Positions 24,091 to 36,268 are shown, counted from the stretch's first letter. The stretch is 64,000 nucleotides of DNA from Isoetes taiwanensis (GCA_021234155.1 JAJEKV010000130.1:708787-772786); one strand, 5' to 3'. Numbers and translations: made by a program. The notes: generated by a model from the letters alone, not told the origin.

Positions 24091-24896
24091 TCAGCAACTC
24101 TTCCTGTATATTCCTTCTATTTCAAAGACCAAGGGAACGTGATCTGATTCTATCACCTTGTTTCCAAGTTGGCAATTATATACTCCATCTATCTCTGATG
24201 TTAGCAAGTAATCAAGCGTGCTTTCTCCCATATGGTTTAAGCATGTCGATCTGCTAGTGTTGCAGAATTTGTTGACGCCATTCAGAATTTTGAGTCCACA
24301 TACTGTGCCAAATTCCATTAAATAGTCCCCCATGACATTCTTAACACTATCAACTGACTCTCTTTCGTATTCCATTGCAATTTCCTCTTCTAAAAGTACA
24401 TCTCCATCGTTCACATATGAGACTGTTTGTTTTCCTTTTGTTCTGGCATTAAAATCCCCAACCACAGTTACATCGCCTTGTTCTTTAAATTGTAGAACAT
24501 CCTTTGTGAGCTCGTGTAGAGATTTTTCGGAATCAAACTCTCTATTATGATACACAGACATAGAAAGCGGAGCAAAATAGCATGTCATGCTAAGTACCAC
24601 ATTCTGTATTTCGTTTTAATCTGGAGCCATATGTATTGGTTGGCAGCATGTTTCTTTTTCACTGATATGTCTCGCTGGAGATGGTGCTTTACATAAACTG
24701 CTAGACCTCCAAATCCCCTGCCTACTCCTGGCTCTTTCCAATTCCAGCAAGAATCTAGAAGTTGAAATCCATGTATTTGCAGATGTTTACTCTGGTGTTC
24801 CCAAGTTTCAGAGAGGAGCAGCAGATCAACAGTATTCCATGTGTCCTGCAGTGCATCTACTTTTGCTTGATTGAGATCATGGATGTTCCATGCCAT
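24091..24896 (-). pseudogene. LINE A endonuclease (EEP/AP-type) domain
   Basis: ORF2 starts at the ATG ending at 24896 (MAWNIHDLNQAKVDALQ). Endonuclease motifs appear in the right order: VDLLLLSETWEHQSK (metal-binding Glu), VTVVGDFNARTKGKQ (catalytic Asp and Asn), STLDYLLTSEIDGVY, and SDHVPLVFEI (catalytic Asp-His). One frame change lies between about 24585 and 24610. The enzyme nicks target DNA to prime reverse transcription. Confidence 0.75.
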
Positions 24897-24915
24897 GATC
24901 TTTAGGGTCCGTTCC

Positions 24916-25562
24916 CTATTTCCTTCTCTTGTTTGTGACTACAGTTTTCCTGCTTCTATCTAGAAATGCCATGAAACCTTCATCTCTAACAGTTCTAACC
25001 TTTGCCCATTCAACCTTTCTGATCTCATGTTGTGCCGGTGTTAGATCCTGGTCTAACCAAATCTTATGCCCTTTTAGAGCGGCTCTATTGTGCATGACCC
25101 GATCTCTAGCCTCGGTGCTTCGAAATGTAACCAAGATGGGTCTGTATCCCCCTGGTTTACCAATGCGTCTGCTCTGAACTACTTGGGGTTCATGCAGTTT
25201 CAAAGTGTCCTTGAAAAAGTCTTTCACAATTTAGTTGATATCTTCACTTTCATGTTCAGCAATTCCAAATATTTTCAGATTCCTTGCTCTTGCCTGAATC
25301 TGTTGGTTTTCTGCCATAATTCGTTCTTGATTTTTTGCCATCAGAGCTGGAAGTCTTGATTCCAAACTAGTCATGGTTTCTGCTATCAAAACTGGGATTG
25401 TTGATTCTAGAGTCGAATCCTGCAACATTGGCTTTGGTTTTGTGATCAGAGCTTGGAGTTCCAAGTTTTGGGCTGCTAAGTCACGATTATGTTCACTCAA
25501 GGCTTTATTTTGTGCAATCACAACTTCTACTAATTTCTTCAGTTCTCTAATTTCTTGCATAC
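24916..25562 (-). pseudogene. LINE A ORF1: coiled coil plus RRM-type RNA-binding region
   Basis: The N-terminal part starts MQEIRELKKLVEVVIAQ with heptad-like leucines (LSEHNRDLAAQNLELQAL), a coiled coil for oligomer formation. The next part, GYRPILVTFRSTEARDRVM, then KGHKIWLDQDLTPAQHEIR, matches the RRM and C-terminal domain of L1/L2-type ORF1 proteins, which bind and chaperone the element's RNA. There is a stop near the junction at about 25228-25230. Most plant L1 elements instead carry a DUF4283 plus zinc-knuckle ORF1, as LINE B does, so this ORF1 type is notable here. The ATG lies next to the LTR insertion point. Confidence 0.65.
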
Positions 25563-26699
25563 TGTGACGTTCCACATATTTATACGCATATTTAAGTATA
25601 AATACATGACACTTCATTATGGATAATTAATGGCACATTAATTATTCATAAGCTAGGGTTATCTATGTTAATAATTAAATTATAAAGGTGGAAACCTAAC
25701 CCAAAACCCTAATTCGAATTTAGGGCTTATCCTAATATTAAAAAGGGCTAAAATACCAAATTAGCTCATTATTGACATGCCACCTGGCCCAAATCGATTG
25801 GGCAAGGTAGGGTTTCCATTTTGGACACCCAAATTAGGGCTTTTGTGCCCCAATTCGAATTGGGAGCAATTGGGGATGGAGGAGGAGGAGCAAAGCCGAG
25901 GGCACCCTCAAACAAATCGAGATGGAGCCATCCCAAGCCCGGGTCGACTCCGGTTAGTCTATAGCTTAGTTTGTGTTATCAGTAGGGTAGCCCATGTTGG
26001 GCACTTGTTGTGTGTATTTCTTCTATTTCTCTGTGTTCTCTATGCTTTACCTATAGGAACTAACCCTTGATTGTAAAGGTAAGTTCTCTTTATATTCTGA
26101 TTCTGGGTTTGCTCTTAAAGGATGGATTGATAGTTCTTTGCATAGTATTACTCTGGAAATGGGGGAATTAAGGGGGGTAGAGACCTCTGAGCCATGATAG
26201 TAGGATGCTCCTAGGTAGATCCTCAGACTCAAGGGGGTTCACTCAATGGTCACGCACATTACCAACCGAAAGTGAACTTTAGGGTTTTTATTGCCTTGGT
26301 CGAGGTATACGATTGAGGAGCTCATCTGGTAGGAAGGAGAGATTAAAGTAGATGATCGATTTGGGGAGCTGATCCATTTGACGGAAAAAGGTACAAAGTC
26401 GGAAAGGGATTATATAATTTGGCACAAAAGGTACACAAAAGGTACAAAAGTCAGAAAGGGATTATATAATTTGGCACAAAGGGTCTTCACAAAAGGTACA
26501 AAGTCGGAAAGGGATTATATATTTTGGCACAATCAATCGTAAATCTACGGATAGGGTCTATATTGTATGTTAGTTCGAAAAACCGTATGGTATGGGTTTT
26601 TCTACTCCAAAAAGCCGTATACAGGGGTCTTTCTATGACCCCTCGAACGCAGATGCCATCTGTCCATATATAGAGGTGCACCCCCGGGTCCTGTACTTC

Positions 26700-26704
<5 letters not shown>
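25563..26704 (+). repeat. 5' LTR, first part
   Basis: This stretch is repeated at the start of the 3' LTR. It begins TGTGACGTTCCACATATTTA. At about 26384-26530 are three ~53 bp tandem units around GGATTATATAATTTGGCAC, a plausible LTR promoter region. It ends where LINE B inserted; its last 14 bases (26691-26704) are the target duplication. Confidence 0.85.
26384..26530 (+). repeat. three ~53 bp tandem units in the LTR
   Basis: The units share AAAGGTACAAA, GGAAAGGGATTATATA and TTTGGCAC. The TATATAAT core could act as a TATA element; that role is inferred. Confidence 0.7.
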
Positions 26705-26731
<27 letters not shown>

Positions 26732-27122
26732 GAGAGTAAGGGTAGATTTTTCCATTAATTAGATAAAGCCATACAATCCTTTTGTCCACCTAACAGGTAT
26801 GACAATTGGAGAAAATTGATATTCTTTATGAGCATCAAGTAGAAGTAGTGAAAATAATATGCAAATAGAGGTAGCAGTAGATAAGTAAAGTAATATAATC
26901 CAATAGTGAACTTAGAGAAGTTGAGTGTAGTTCTACTCCTTGGGGTGTCGTTTGCAGAGAAAAGTCTTCAAGTTCCTGCTCTTAATTTCCTGTAAAAGCA
27001 AACAAAAAACCAACCATGATTTCACAAGAGCTGTTTTCTGGAAATCATAGAGATGAACTTGGATGATAGGAATGATAGGATATGTAAAATGAAATGGAAG
27101 GCTGTAGTGAGGAATCAGAGGT

Positions 27123-27749
27123 TCAGATTTGGCTGCCAAGGTTGTTGTTAAACCATTCATTGTAGTGCTGGTAAAAGTCTGCTGTAGAACCCAGGATGTA
27201 ACTGCTTTGTCCTTTATCATTTTGCACCAGTAACTTTGTCAAACTTCCCTTCCCCATCAGAAGAAGAAGTGTACCATACAAGTCTGTCAATAGTTTGTGG
27301 CTGTAGTACATTTCCCTGAATCTGCTCAACTGAGTTTCTGTCATACTGAAATGAGTGTTGAGTAAGAATTCAAACAAGATGTGCATCTGCATAAACTCTC
27401 GGGTATATATTTCTGACCATACTGCTTCTCTTGTTCTAGCACTTTCTATCTCATTCAAAAAATCATCTGTCAGATCACACAGTTGCTTCAATGTTAATTT
27501 CTTCCCAACTTGTTGACTCTGATACATGGCTAACTCATAACTGTCAACATCTGTGTCCAGCTTTGTGGCACCTTCTCCCTTAAGAAATATTAAGTATTCT
27601 GTCACAGTCAGAATATGGAGCATTAGAATCAATAACATTGAGAGAGGATACAAACAAATCAAAGTGGCCCCTGAATAGCCCAATAGAATTCCAGCAAGTA
27701 TTATAACTGTCACCAGATTTTCTTTTGTGGCACGTTGCAATAGCTTCAA
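27123..27749 (-). CDS. extra open frame at the 3' end of LINE B
   Basis: A 208-codon frame overlaps the end of ORF2 in another frame and runs into what should be 3' UTR. The first part, hydrophobic (VTVIILAGILLGYSGATLIC), is likely a shadow of ORF2. The later part (about 27123-27600) looks helical and protein-like: LKQLCDLTDDFLNEIESART, QLSRFREMYYSHKLLTDLYG, and DFYQHYNEWFNNN. I do not recognise it. It could be a third ORF, a captured host exon, or chance openness. Confidence 0.35.
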   Translation of the reverse strand: MKLLQRATKENLVTVIILAGILLGYSGATLICLYPLSMLLILMLHILTVTEYLIFLKGEGATKLDTDVDSYELAMYQSQQVGKKLTLKQLCDLTDDFLNEIESARTREAVWSEIYTREFMQMHILFEFLLNTHFSMTETQLSRFREMYYSHKLLTDLYGTLLLLMGKGSLTKLLVQNDKGQSSYILGSTADFYQHYNEWFNNNLGSQI

Positions 27750-30700
27750 TATCTAATTGGAAGTGCATTTTGATCCAGAAAATGGAGAGAGGTTTAGATG
27801 CGTAGAGAACCCTATTTCTGGATTTCCAGATATTCCACAAGGCAGTGTGCACAAGAGTGTTTGCAAAGATGTCACCTTGCTGAAGGAATTGAATAATATT
27901 ACTGAAATTTCTATTTTTCAAAAATGATCCAAGCTTATTTAGGAACCAAGTCCAGAAAGGTCTCAGTTTAGGACAAAGGAAAATATGCTGTAGATCCTCT
28001 TCCTGAAGACATCCAGAGTTACATAATGGAATTACATTGCATCTTCTAGATAGAGAAACCAAGTTTGTCAGACTTTTATGGGCAATCAACCAAATGAAGA
28101 AGCAAATTTTAGGAGTACAAAATGACTTCCAAACATTTTCAAAAAAGAGACTGAACTTGAGCTTGATCTAATGACCATTTCGCAAAGCCCTTTAGTGGAG
28201 TATCGGTCCACATTAATCAAGGTATAAATTTCTTTGACCACTGTAAGCATGTTTTCCATTTATAGAGCAACCAAGAGATGTCTTGTAGTCACCAAAATTA
28301 TTGAAGGAAGACAAGATATTCTTAAAATGCAAAAAAGCTTCTTATCACTAGAGGTACCCCTTAGAGCAGGTCTTGAGAGAAGTCCAAGTTATGAAGGTAT
28401 TATTACCTCTGTAAAGATCTTTTATAGCGATTGATCCCTTTGTTAGACCATTTTACGTAAAATCTTAGGATGCTTAATGGCCATTGTATTAGAAAACCGA
28501 TCAAAGAAGATTGGTGACCAAAAGATCGGTGTTCATAGTGGCTTGAAGAACATTATCTCTCGAAGCACGGGATGAATTTTATTCGGGCCATTATTAGATT
28601 TCTCATCAAAGGAGAAGTATTAGGGGCGGGGTGAATGTCCACAAAAGCAGATTGAGGAAGGGAATGCTTAATAGAGGAATGTCGGTGGGGTGGGAGCAAT
28701 TAAGCCGATTTTCGATGATGGCGAGATGTGAGAATTATTTCCCATGATAGTTCTCCAAATATATTTCCTGCCGGAGAACAAGCACGAAGATGAAGATTTT
28801 TACAGCCAAGACCCCCAAATTTTTAGGCACGGAGGCGAGAATTCCAATTAACCAAATGTGAACCATTCGGATGAAATTTCTAATAACCTTTTCAGCTCGA
28901 GTAAATTGATTTAGGAGCAATTAGAAGCGAGAAAGAAAAGTATACATGAGATGAAGCTAAAACTGAGTTTGCAATGATTGTCCTCCACAAAAGATAGGCA
29001 ATTCCTATAATTATTGGTTTCCTTTTGATTTTTTCTTGAGAATAGGATCCCAAAGGCCCTTTAAGTTTGGACTTAGAGAGAGGCATACCTAATAATTTGG
29101 AAGCTTGATTAGGATTGAGAACTTGAATATCACAAATATAAGGCGAGTGACATCACCTATGATCTTACTTTTATCAATATTGAGATGACACACGAAGTCT
29201 TGCAGAGAGAACTCCTTGAGAAGATCTAGAAAGGTATTGATATTATTGGGATTGGAATCCAAGAATACAAAAAGTGTCATCGACATCTTGAGAAATTGTA
29301 AGCATATCCAAGTTATTGGGAAGAGATAAACCAGGTTAGGTCGAGAATTTTGCATATGGAGAACACATCTCGTGAGCATTTCAGCAATAATGAGAAAAAG
29401 GTAAAAGGGGCCAATGGGCAACCTTGTCTAACACCTCTTGCCAAGGGAAGAAATTTGAAGGAGATCCATTGATCGAGGGACAGAGAGTTGGACATAGAAT
29501 TTAGATCATGAATAAGAGATATGAGCTTAGTGTGAAAACCCATTTTTTTTGAGAGCAATGTCAATGAAATCCCAACTAACAGTATCAAAAGCTCTCTTGA
29601 AATCTAATTTGGAGAGAATGCAAGATTGATGGGAGATCCTATTCCAATGCAAGTCTTCCATAGCACTAATATAATTATCTAGGATAAATGTTTTGGAAGA
29701 AATGCAGATTGGTTGATACTTATATTTTACGGAGAAAAGCACGGATTCTTCTTGCAATAATTTTGTACGAGTTTGTAAGAAGAATTGGTGAGAGAGATTG
29801 GTCTCCATTCATTGAAGGAAGTAGGATTATCCACCTTTGGCACAAGAGTAATGAAACCAGCAGAAATGGAGGTGCAAATGCTCGAGAATTCCAAAATCCA
29901 TGTACAAAGCCAATAATATCGGGATTTCATAATGTCCCGAATTGAGAATAGAATTGCGGGGAAACCATCGGGACCGGGGAGATTTGTTCTTGGAGAAGCT
30001 CAAAAGGGTTTTAAAATTTCCTCCTCCCCGAGGCTGCAGGTTAGAGATATCCATAGGATCAATAGTATTTGGAAGAATGGAGTCCAACCTAGCCATTGTA
30101 AATTTATCCACAGTTAATAATATCGATTGGCGGTGAGATCATTGCCCCTGAAAAGCATAGAGTAACTGTCATAAAAATACTTCTTGATCTCATGACTCGA
30201 ACTGAGGGAAGTGCCAGAATCATTAATTACATGACTTATGGAGTTCTTGAGAAGTCTGGACTTTGCAACTCGGAAGAAAAATTTAGAGCTCCCATGGTCA
30301 ATCTCACTATTGTATTTGATTTTACATTTTATAGCAGAGAATCTAGCCTCCTTTTCCTCTATAGATTTAAGATGCCTCTCAATTAATTCCTCTGCTATGT
30401 GAAGACTAGAATTATAAGGGTCAATTTGCAGCAAGGATCTCACATCTTTCATCTTATGGAGAAGATTTTCTTTTTCTTGAATTCTGGTCTTATTTTTGTT
30501 TTTTGCCCAAACCTTTATCCACTCTTTAGCCTTTTTTATTTTGGAATAGAAATTTTTCATGGAAGTAGTAGGAAGCATAGAGTCAAGGGACCTGTAGAAA
30601 TTAGAGAACTCTTCATGAAAAGAGTTGTTTTGAAGGAGAGAACAATTAAATTTGAAGGGGATATTTCTCTCCCTTGGGGGATTAAGCAAATGCTTGGTAC

Positions 30701-31397
30701 AGAGAAATTGGGGCTGATGGTGCAGATTGAAGTGCCTTCATCACTTATGACATAGCAATTATCCCAAAAATCAGAGTTTGGATTTGAGACATAAAATCTA
30801 TCCAAGGCACAGAACACTCTGTCAAGATTTTTTTGTTTATTAGACCAAGTATAAACAGAGGTAGAAGAAGGAATGTGAATGAGAGATGAATCAGAGATAA
30901 GATTATTCCATCTCCCCCTTTCCGCCACATGAGACATATTGATTTTATTTCCCAATTTCATATCCCAAGTAGGGGTATTATTAAAGTCTCCTGCTAGAAT
31001 CCAGTCAACAGAGGAATTTTGAGTGATCCAGGAGCTTATATTAGGCCAAAGATTTTCCCTCTCCTTTGGGACGGTGGAGGCATACACATTTATGACACCA
31101 AAGGAAGTGTTGTTTCTGAGAGAAAGTGAATGGTGCCACATTTTAGAGACTATTGCGGTAGGAGACATGATGCGAGGTTTTCAGGATGATGGCCATTCCA
31201 CCTTTAGTACCATTAGCTTCAATCCAGTTGAAGAGGAGCACAGGTAAATCCGGTCTCCCAAATTAGAACTTCAAACTTAGGGAGTTTGAGCTCTGAAGTA
31301 TTATAATGTCGACATCATACTGTCTAATTTGAGCAATGGCCCTCCTTCTTTTCAAAGGTCCTTTAATACCTCTTAGATTCCAACTAAGAATCTTCAT
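27580..31397 (-). pseudogene. LINE B ORF2: endonuclease, reverse transcriptase, zinc-knuckle region
   Basis: The start is MKILSWNLRGIKGPLKRRR at 31397, the canonical plant L1 ORF2 start. The endonuclease includes VDWILAGDFNNTPTWDMK and TSVYTWSNKQKNLDRV. The RT segment includes AGFITLVPKVDNPTSFNEWR and PISLTNSSYKLVQ (about 29800-29900), SKLDFKRAFDTVSWDFI (about 29600) and LARGVRQGCPLAPF (about 29400-29450). The C-terminal zf-RVT region reads CNSGCLQEEDLQHIFLCP (about 27990-28030) and WNIWKSRNRVLY. Frames are interrupted mainly between 28440 and 30100. The length, about 1270 codons, is typical for plant L1 ORF2. Confidence 0.8.
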
Positions 31398-31444
31398 TTG
31401 AAGATGAGATAAAAAATGGATGGAGGGAAGTTATGTGGATCTCC

Positions 31445-34329
31445 CTAAATTTTGCCAGCCTTTTTATTTCTCTGTTTAGATTTTTTACTTCGAGTATTAT
31501 TGGCAGGGGTGTTGGCATCCACCAATTTTAGCAAATTTTTGGAAAGGGGCTTAGCCTTACAGAGAGAATCCCTCAAGAGCTCATCATCTCCCCAAGTATT
31601 ATCTCCTAGATTTTCTTTATTAGAATCTAGATCTTTCTCACTCTCACTATCAGAAGCACCCCCTGGTATAAACTCAAACATCCTATTTACTGAATTATCA
31701 AACAAGCATTTCTTAGCTGAATTATGAAAAGGTACTTGCCTGGGCATTTGAGAATCCATAAGAGAAGTTTGATGGTTGATGCAGATCTCAGGACTAAGAC
31801 TTGGAGGAGTTTCAGAAACAACTTGAACCTGATCTCTTTCTGGAGTATCTAATACCATTACATTCTCTGAGAAGCAGCCTGAGAAGCAGTCAATCTTTCC
31901 AACATCCTGAGCCTCAGTGCCAATATGAGTTGAGTTCATGCAAACTAGCCCTTCCTGCAGTATGGCCATTTGTTGCTCTATATCTGCTGAGATAGATTGT
32001 CTCTTTAGGTTCACAGGGGGAGTGGATATTCCAATATCAATCAGAGGATGGGGCTGGGATGGAGGAAAGGAACATGGAGATTGGAGGGGTATGGGACCAT
32101 CACTGAAAGGAAATGATGGGGTAACATGAAGGGAAGCAGGGGTGTCATGATTTCCAGCAGACAACATTTGATCATCAAGGTTAGTATTTAAATCTGCAAG
32201 TACCTGAAACTGATTGGAGCAGAGAACCATGTTATCTTGATCAGGTTCATTTGAAATCCCTAATGGAGATATTTTTTCCCCTTTGTCCAGAGCGTGTTGG
32301 GGAAGAGTTGATGCAGAATTCTTACATTTATCCACTACTTGTGTTTGCCTTTGTAGAGATTTAGAAATCTCTTGTTTCTCCAATTGTTTATCCTGAGTTT
32401 TTGCAGAACCCAGAAGTTGGGATTTATTTGCATGGCTTTCCCTAATTAATAGATCTCCCTTACTGCTTTTTTGAAAATCCAATTTTGAGGACAGTTTGGA
32501 ATTATTCAAGATTTTTGCATCTTGAATAATTCTATCAGTTGAATCTGAGACCTTACTGTTGATGTTGGCCCGATCCATAGGGGCTTTCCCTTTTCCAATG
32601 TATTCACCATACTTCTGAATCACCTTTATTTCTGCAGGCTTTTTAAACATTCCTGTCAAAGCACTATCACTTGAATATGTTGCAAAATTTTGATGGTCAT
32701 GATTTTGCTTTAACTTCTCCTTTTCCATTCTGTTCTTGTGGATTCTCCTTTGAGAACCATTGACTCTTTTCAGCTGAAATCATTATAATCCTTTGCATTT
32801 GAAGCATTATCTATTAGTGTCATCAATTTGTTTCATTTTACGTCTCGAGGCATAGCATTTCGGATGCTATTGTTTCATGTGAGGACACAACTTTTTTCAG
32901 CTTGACTCATACCATTTAATGGAATTGAATATGTTGGCATGATCACGATTCTTAGAGCACAGAAGCGCAAACATCATACCAAAAATGCCTGTTCGACATG
33001 TTTGACATTGAGGAGGCGGACGACCACCTTAGTGATAGAGTTGACTTACGTCCAAAAGCATCAAGGAAAGGAATTTGAGTTGGGATATCTTTGGAAAGGT
33101 CAAGTTGGATAAAAGGCGGGGAGGTCTTTAGGGGTAATATTGGTAGAAATGTAGGTGCCAATGGAATTAAATAAAGATACGAAACAATCTTCATTCCGGT
33201 AAATAGGATTCAAGCCATGCAAAGTAGTAGAAGCAATGCATAAAGAGTCAAAGGATTTGGTTTCAAGTCACGGGATTCCATTTAAGAAATGAGATTTGAT
33301 AATTTTCAAATACCAGGAGGACCATGGTTGAAAAGAAATTTGCTGATCTTTTATTTTCACACTCAATCATGATGAATGGATAGTTTAGCCCGATAAATAG
33401 CTTTGATAAGAACACCTTTTTGGAGCTTTTGGCAGAAATTCCAAAGCTTTCCTAGGTTAATGCCAGACTTGTTGACCTTAACTAGAATAGCAGTATCTTT
33501 AAGAATTGACATCTTTTCATGAACAGAGGGAAGATTTAAAGAAATACCATGATAGAGTGGTTGCTTGCTTCCATCAGGAGATCGGGTCTCCAATAAGGCT
33601 TGATCCAAAGCTTTGTGCGAGAGGACACTTCTTCTTTGGTTTTGGCACCCCATAAGGCAATGGGATCTGAGTGTTTGGGTGCAGAATTGGAAGACGACCA
33701 TAAAGATCTGGGTCCTTGGAGAGATTATCCCAGATTGGCACCTTGTGAGTTCTAGGGTGCATGATCTGATCAGAAGATAGGAGGTTAGCAAAATCACCAA
33801 AGAGCATACATTTTTTTGGATTTTCTTGGTAAAGACTTAACTGGTGAAGCAAGGGAGGCTTCGAGTCTTCAAGCTGAGCAAAATCGTGGAGAAAAGCTAG
33901 GAATTTAGGGCTAAAATTGGCTAGATTATCCATTAAAAGATCGGGGAAGAAAAGCGAGACACGTGAGAAGGAGGTAAAAGGAGGGCGAAAAATTTGAAAG
34001 GGAAGAGGGAAAAAGGAAAATCAAAGGAGAGGGAGATTGAAAAGGAAATCAACTCAATCACTAAAATTAGGAAAGCACTCTTCATTGCCCTTGATCCGTC
34101 TCGGAATACAATTTGATTTATCAATTTTGAATCTGTCCAATCACAATTTACTCTTAGAATAGCGATTTGCCCCGGTATTTTTGTTTCCAATGAATTCTTC
34201 TAGCCAAGAATGAATGATTTCGATTTCAAATTCTTCTGACTTGGAACAAATGTGTATTCGGATGGAAATTTTTCCTCCGGGAAGAGTTGATTTGTTATCA
34301 AAGATTGCCGGAGGCAAGTTTGAATCCAC
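31445..34329 (-). pseudogene. LINE B ORF1 (DUF4283-like, zinc knuckle, disordered tail)
   Basis: Plant L1 ORF1 proteins bind element RNA. Here the N-terminal region is in several frames: KFLAFLHDFAQLEDSKP and YGRLPILHPNTQIPLPY near 33574-33933, then a DUF4283-like segment with KLWNFCQKLQKGVLIKAIYR near 33363-33470. A PPFIQLDLSKDIPTQIPFLD segment near 33075-33130 is followed by a PPxCxxC-type knuckle start. The C-terminal 427 codons (31445-32728) are fully open, rich in Ser, Asn, Gln and Lys, and end in a basic tail (NNTRSKKSKQRNKKAGK). The frame breaks may be mutations or base-calling errors. Confidence 0.6.
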
Positions 34330-34792
34330 ACGAGATATCCATAAAGTTAATCGCCATTATCTGTAAAATTACAAGATTTTTAATGTCCATTTGTAGATAA
34401 TTTGGAGAGGATTCATATGGCAGGAGGCTCAAAATGCTAGCCCCTACAGGGCTAGCACAAATCTCGATTGAATGAAGAGCTGGAAGGGCAAAATTTTCAA
34501 AATCCGAGCAAGAAGCAAAGCTTAACAGAAAAATGCACTAGAGGACAAAAGTTCCAAGAAAATTGGCGCTCCAACATTTTCCGTTTTTCCTCTTTCGTAT
34601 CCCTCATTCTTCTGTATTGAAAGCCGAAGCCAATGCTCCTGAATGACTTGATCAAATTCGGGTTTTACCTTCAAAAATGCTCCCCATCCAGCAACATCAG
34701 ATCTTTCCAAAAGAACCTGGAGACAATTACTGCATCTGAAACACGAGCATGGAACTTTCACTGATAAAATAGAATAATCTGTACTTCCCATT

Positions 34793-35722
34793 AGATGCGG
34801 CCTGTGCACAAGAGCCCACCGAGTCATGGATGCTATGGAGTGACTTAGCACCAAATAAGGGACACAGTGGTGAAGCGGGGGTGGGGTCTTGCACGAACAT
34901 AAAAGGCTCCTAAGACTCCTACAGTGGACTAGGCCTAATAGCGGCCCGGTGAGCTAGGCGCGATCGGGCCGGTAGGGTATGGGTCGACACTCCCTGATGC
35001 AGAGGTGTGACCCGCATGGGGCATCCTGTACTTTGAGTAGATTTAGGGCGAGTAAGTCGGGTACAGATGCGGGGGTCGCTGATGCGGCACGTATTCTCTA
35101 GTCCACCCATGGAACCACTGTGATCCTGGAAGGGGACACTTCCCCGACCTGCCTCATCGGACGGGGCTTCATGAACCCTGTAGTAGGCTCGTAGGGTGAT
35201 ACCTTGAGTCAAGGCGTGTCAGGGAAGGCTATAGTGACGCCATAGCATGATTCGACTCATCTGCAAAGTGTGCACAGGAGGGGCGGATGGAGTGGACAAC
35301 CCTAGCCAATGTTCTATGCCAGCCAACGCCATGTCAAGATTCGGTCTGCTGATCTCTTGAGACCTAGCCGTCAGTCGATCCTCACTGGAGTCTGAGCCGG
35401 GGTAGAACCATGGGTTTGGGGTGTTTTCCTTAGTATTAAATGCATATCCTTTGTTGTTGTCACTTGGATGGATGTGCCACCCCTCGTGGTGGTAAATTAT
35501 GATATGATTATGCTGTGTGCTAACCTTGTATTCACGCTTCCGCGACGTAGGAGCCCCATTGAAGGCGTGGGCCGAATGACCCCTCTGTGTCCTTCACTTG
35601 AGCATCTTCTCATAGATGGCCCGAGTTAGACGGAGGGCCCTGCTCGTGGCGAGTTGGTCGCCATGGGAGGGGAAAGTCCCCGTATGTATCGTCAGAAGGG
35701 TCTTATATGTTGAGGGGGCGTC
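34793..35722 (+). repeat. 5' LTR, second part
   Basis: This is collinear with about 41420-42340 of the 3' LTR. Together with 25563-26704 it forms the 5' LTR interrupted by LINE B. Small minus-strand open frames inside both LTR copies (for example 34919-35212 and 41664-41927) are the same sequence and not genes. Confidence 0.85.
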
Positions 35723-35725
35723 CGG

Positions 35726-35737
35726 TGGTATCGAGCC
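35726..35737 (+). other. primer-binding site of the LTR element
   Basis: TGGTATCGAGCC directly after the 5' LTR resembles the complement of the initiator methionine tRNA 3' end, the usual primer of plant LTR retrotransposons. It fixes the element's orientation as plus. Confidence 0.7.
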
Positions 35738-36208
35738 ATGATTACGGTTTTAGGAATCATAGCCTTGACAAATCTTTAACCCGTTAGTTCGGTAGTTGAG
35801 TGGGAGTTTAAGCTAGTTGGACTGCTTAACTTTTTGGTGATTTAGTTTTGTGCTAGGTGGATGTAATAAATTGTGAGTTTTAGGAAGTTTAGGGCAATTT
35901 TGGAGGGAAAAAGTTGTGACTGGAGGACCCAAGTTTGGAAGGGCTATAACTTTTTGTAGGTAGTTCGGATGAAGGCGAAAATGGCTCCAATGGATCGGAC
36001 ACCTCCCAAATACCCTAAGGGGCACGTCTCCCGAGGTTGAAAAGACAACAGGCCGCCGAAAAATCAAAAGGGGCGCTGCTGTCTTTGGAGGTGTTTTTCT
36101 CGACGAACTGAAGCCGTATAAGGATCGCAGCGCCCCATACAGTCCGCCGTATAAAAATATGCGTCCGTTTTTTTTTAAAAAAAAAGTTTTTTTTTTCCCT
36201 TTCCACCA

Positions 36209-36268
36209 ACGTTTTGAAACCGTGACCTCCCACTTCCAACCCAACACTCTTTCCATCTTGCCAACTAT
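36209..36268 (-). other. tRNA-like segment (pol III A and B box style)
   Basis: On the minus strand, AGTTGGCAAGATGGAAAGAG resembles a D-arm or A box, and GGTCACGGTTTCAAAACG about 30 bases later resembles a T-arm or B box. It is degraded and probably derived from a tRNA or SINE head. Confidence 0.4.

Larger units (their letters stand above)
23570..25562 (-). mobile_element. LINE A, ORF1 and endonuclease part, minus strand
   Basis: Reading on the minus strand from 25562 down: a coiled-coil ORF1 part (about 25240-25560), an RRM-like and C-terminal ORF1 part (24916-25227), an AP-type endonuclease (24091-24896), then the linker with WWDDECAAAR and ENPRSFYSILKRKF (23570-24060). It is cut at the start of RT, next to LINE C. 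The 5' continuation lies across the LTR element at 42348-42740. The target duplication CATAC on both sides of the LTR element shows that the two parts were once adjacent. Confidence 0.8.
26705..34778 (-). mobile_element. LINE B: nearly full-length plant L1, minus strand
   Basis: A long T run (to about 26731) is the antisense poly(A) tail. The 14-bp sequence CTGTACTTCCCATT occurs at 26691-26704 and 34779-34792 as the target site duplication, and the empty site is seen in the 3' LTR near 41406. The length is about 8.07 kb. On the minus strand the order is 5' UTR, ORF1 (about 34330-31445; DUF4283-like and zinc-knuckle region, then a disordered tail), ORF2 (31397-27580; endonuclease, RT, zinc-knuckle region), then a further open frame and the tail. 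The central part (28440-30100) has many frame interruptions and few CAG or CTG triplets, so part of the damage may be base-calling error. It is younger than the LTR element it sits in. Confidence 0.9.

Noticed and set aside
26703-26731. Long T run as a terminator or slippage site
   Set aside because: It is the antisense poly(A) tail of LINE B, shown by the adjacent target duplication.
31445-32728. 427-codon minus-strand frame as an independent host gene
   Set aside because: Its place directly before ORF2 of LINE B and after a zinc-knuckle region makes it the disordered C-terminal part of the L1 ORF1.
34919-35212. 97-codon minus-strand frame also seen at 41664-41927
   Set aside because: It is inside the LTR and appears twice only because LTRs are duplicated; there is no domain.
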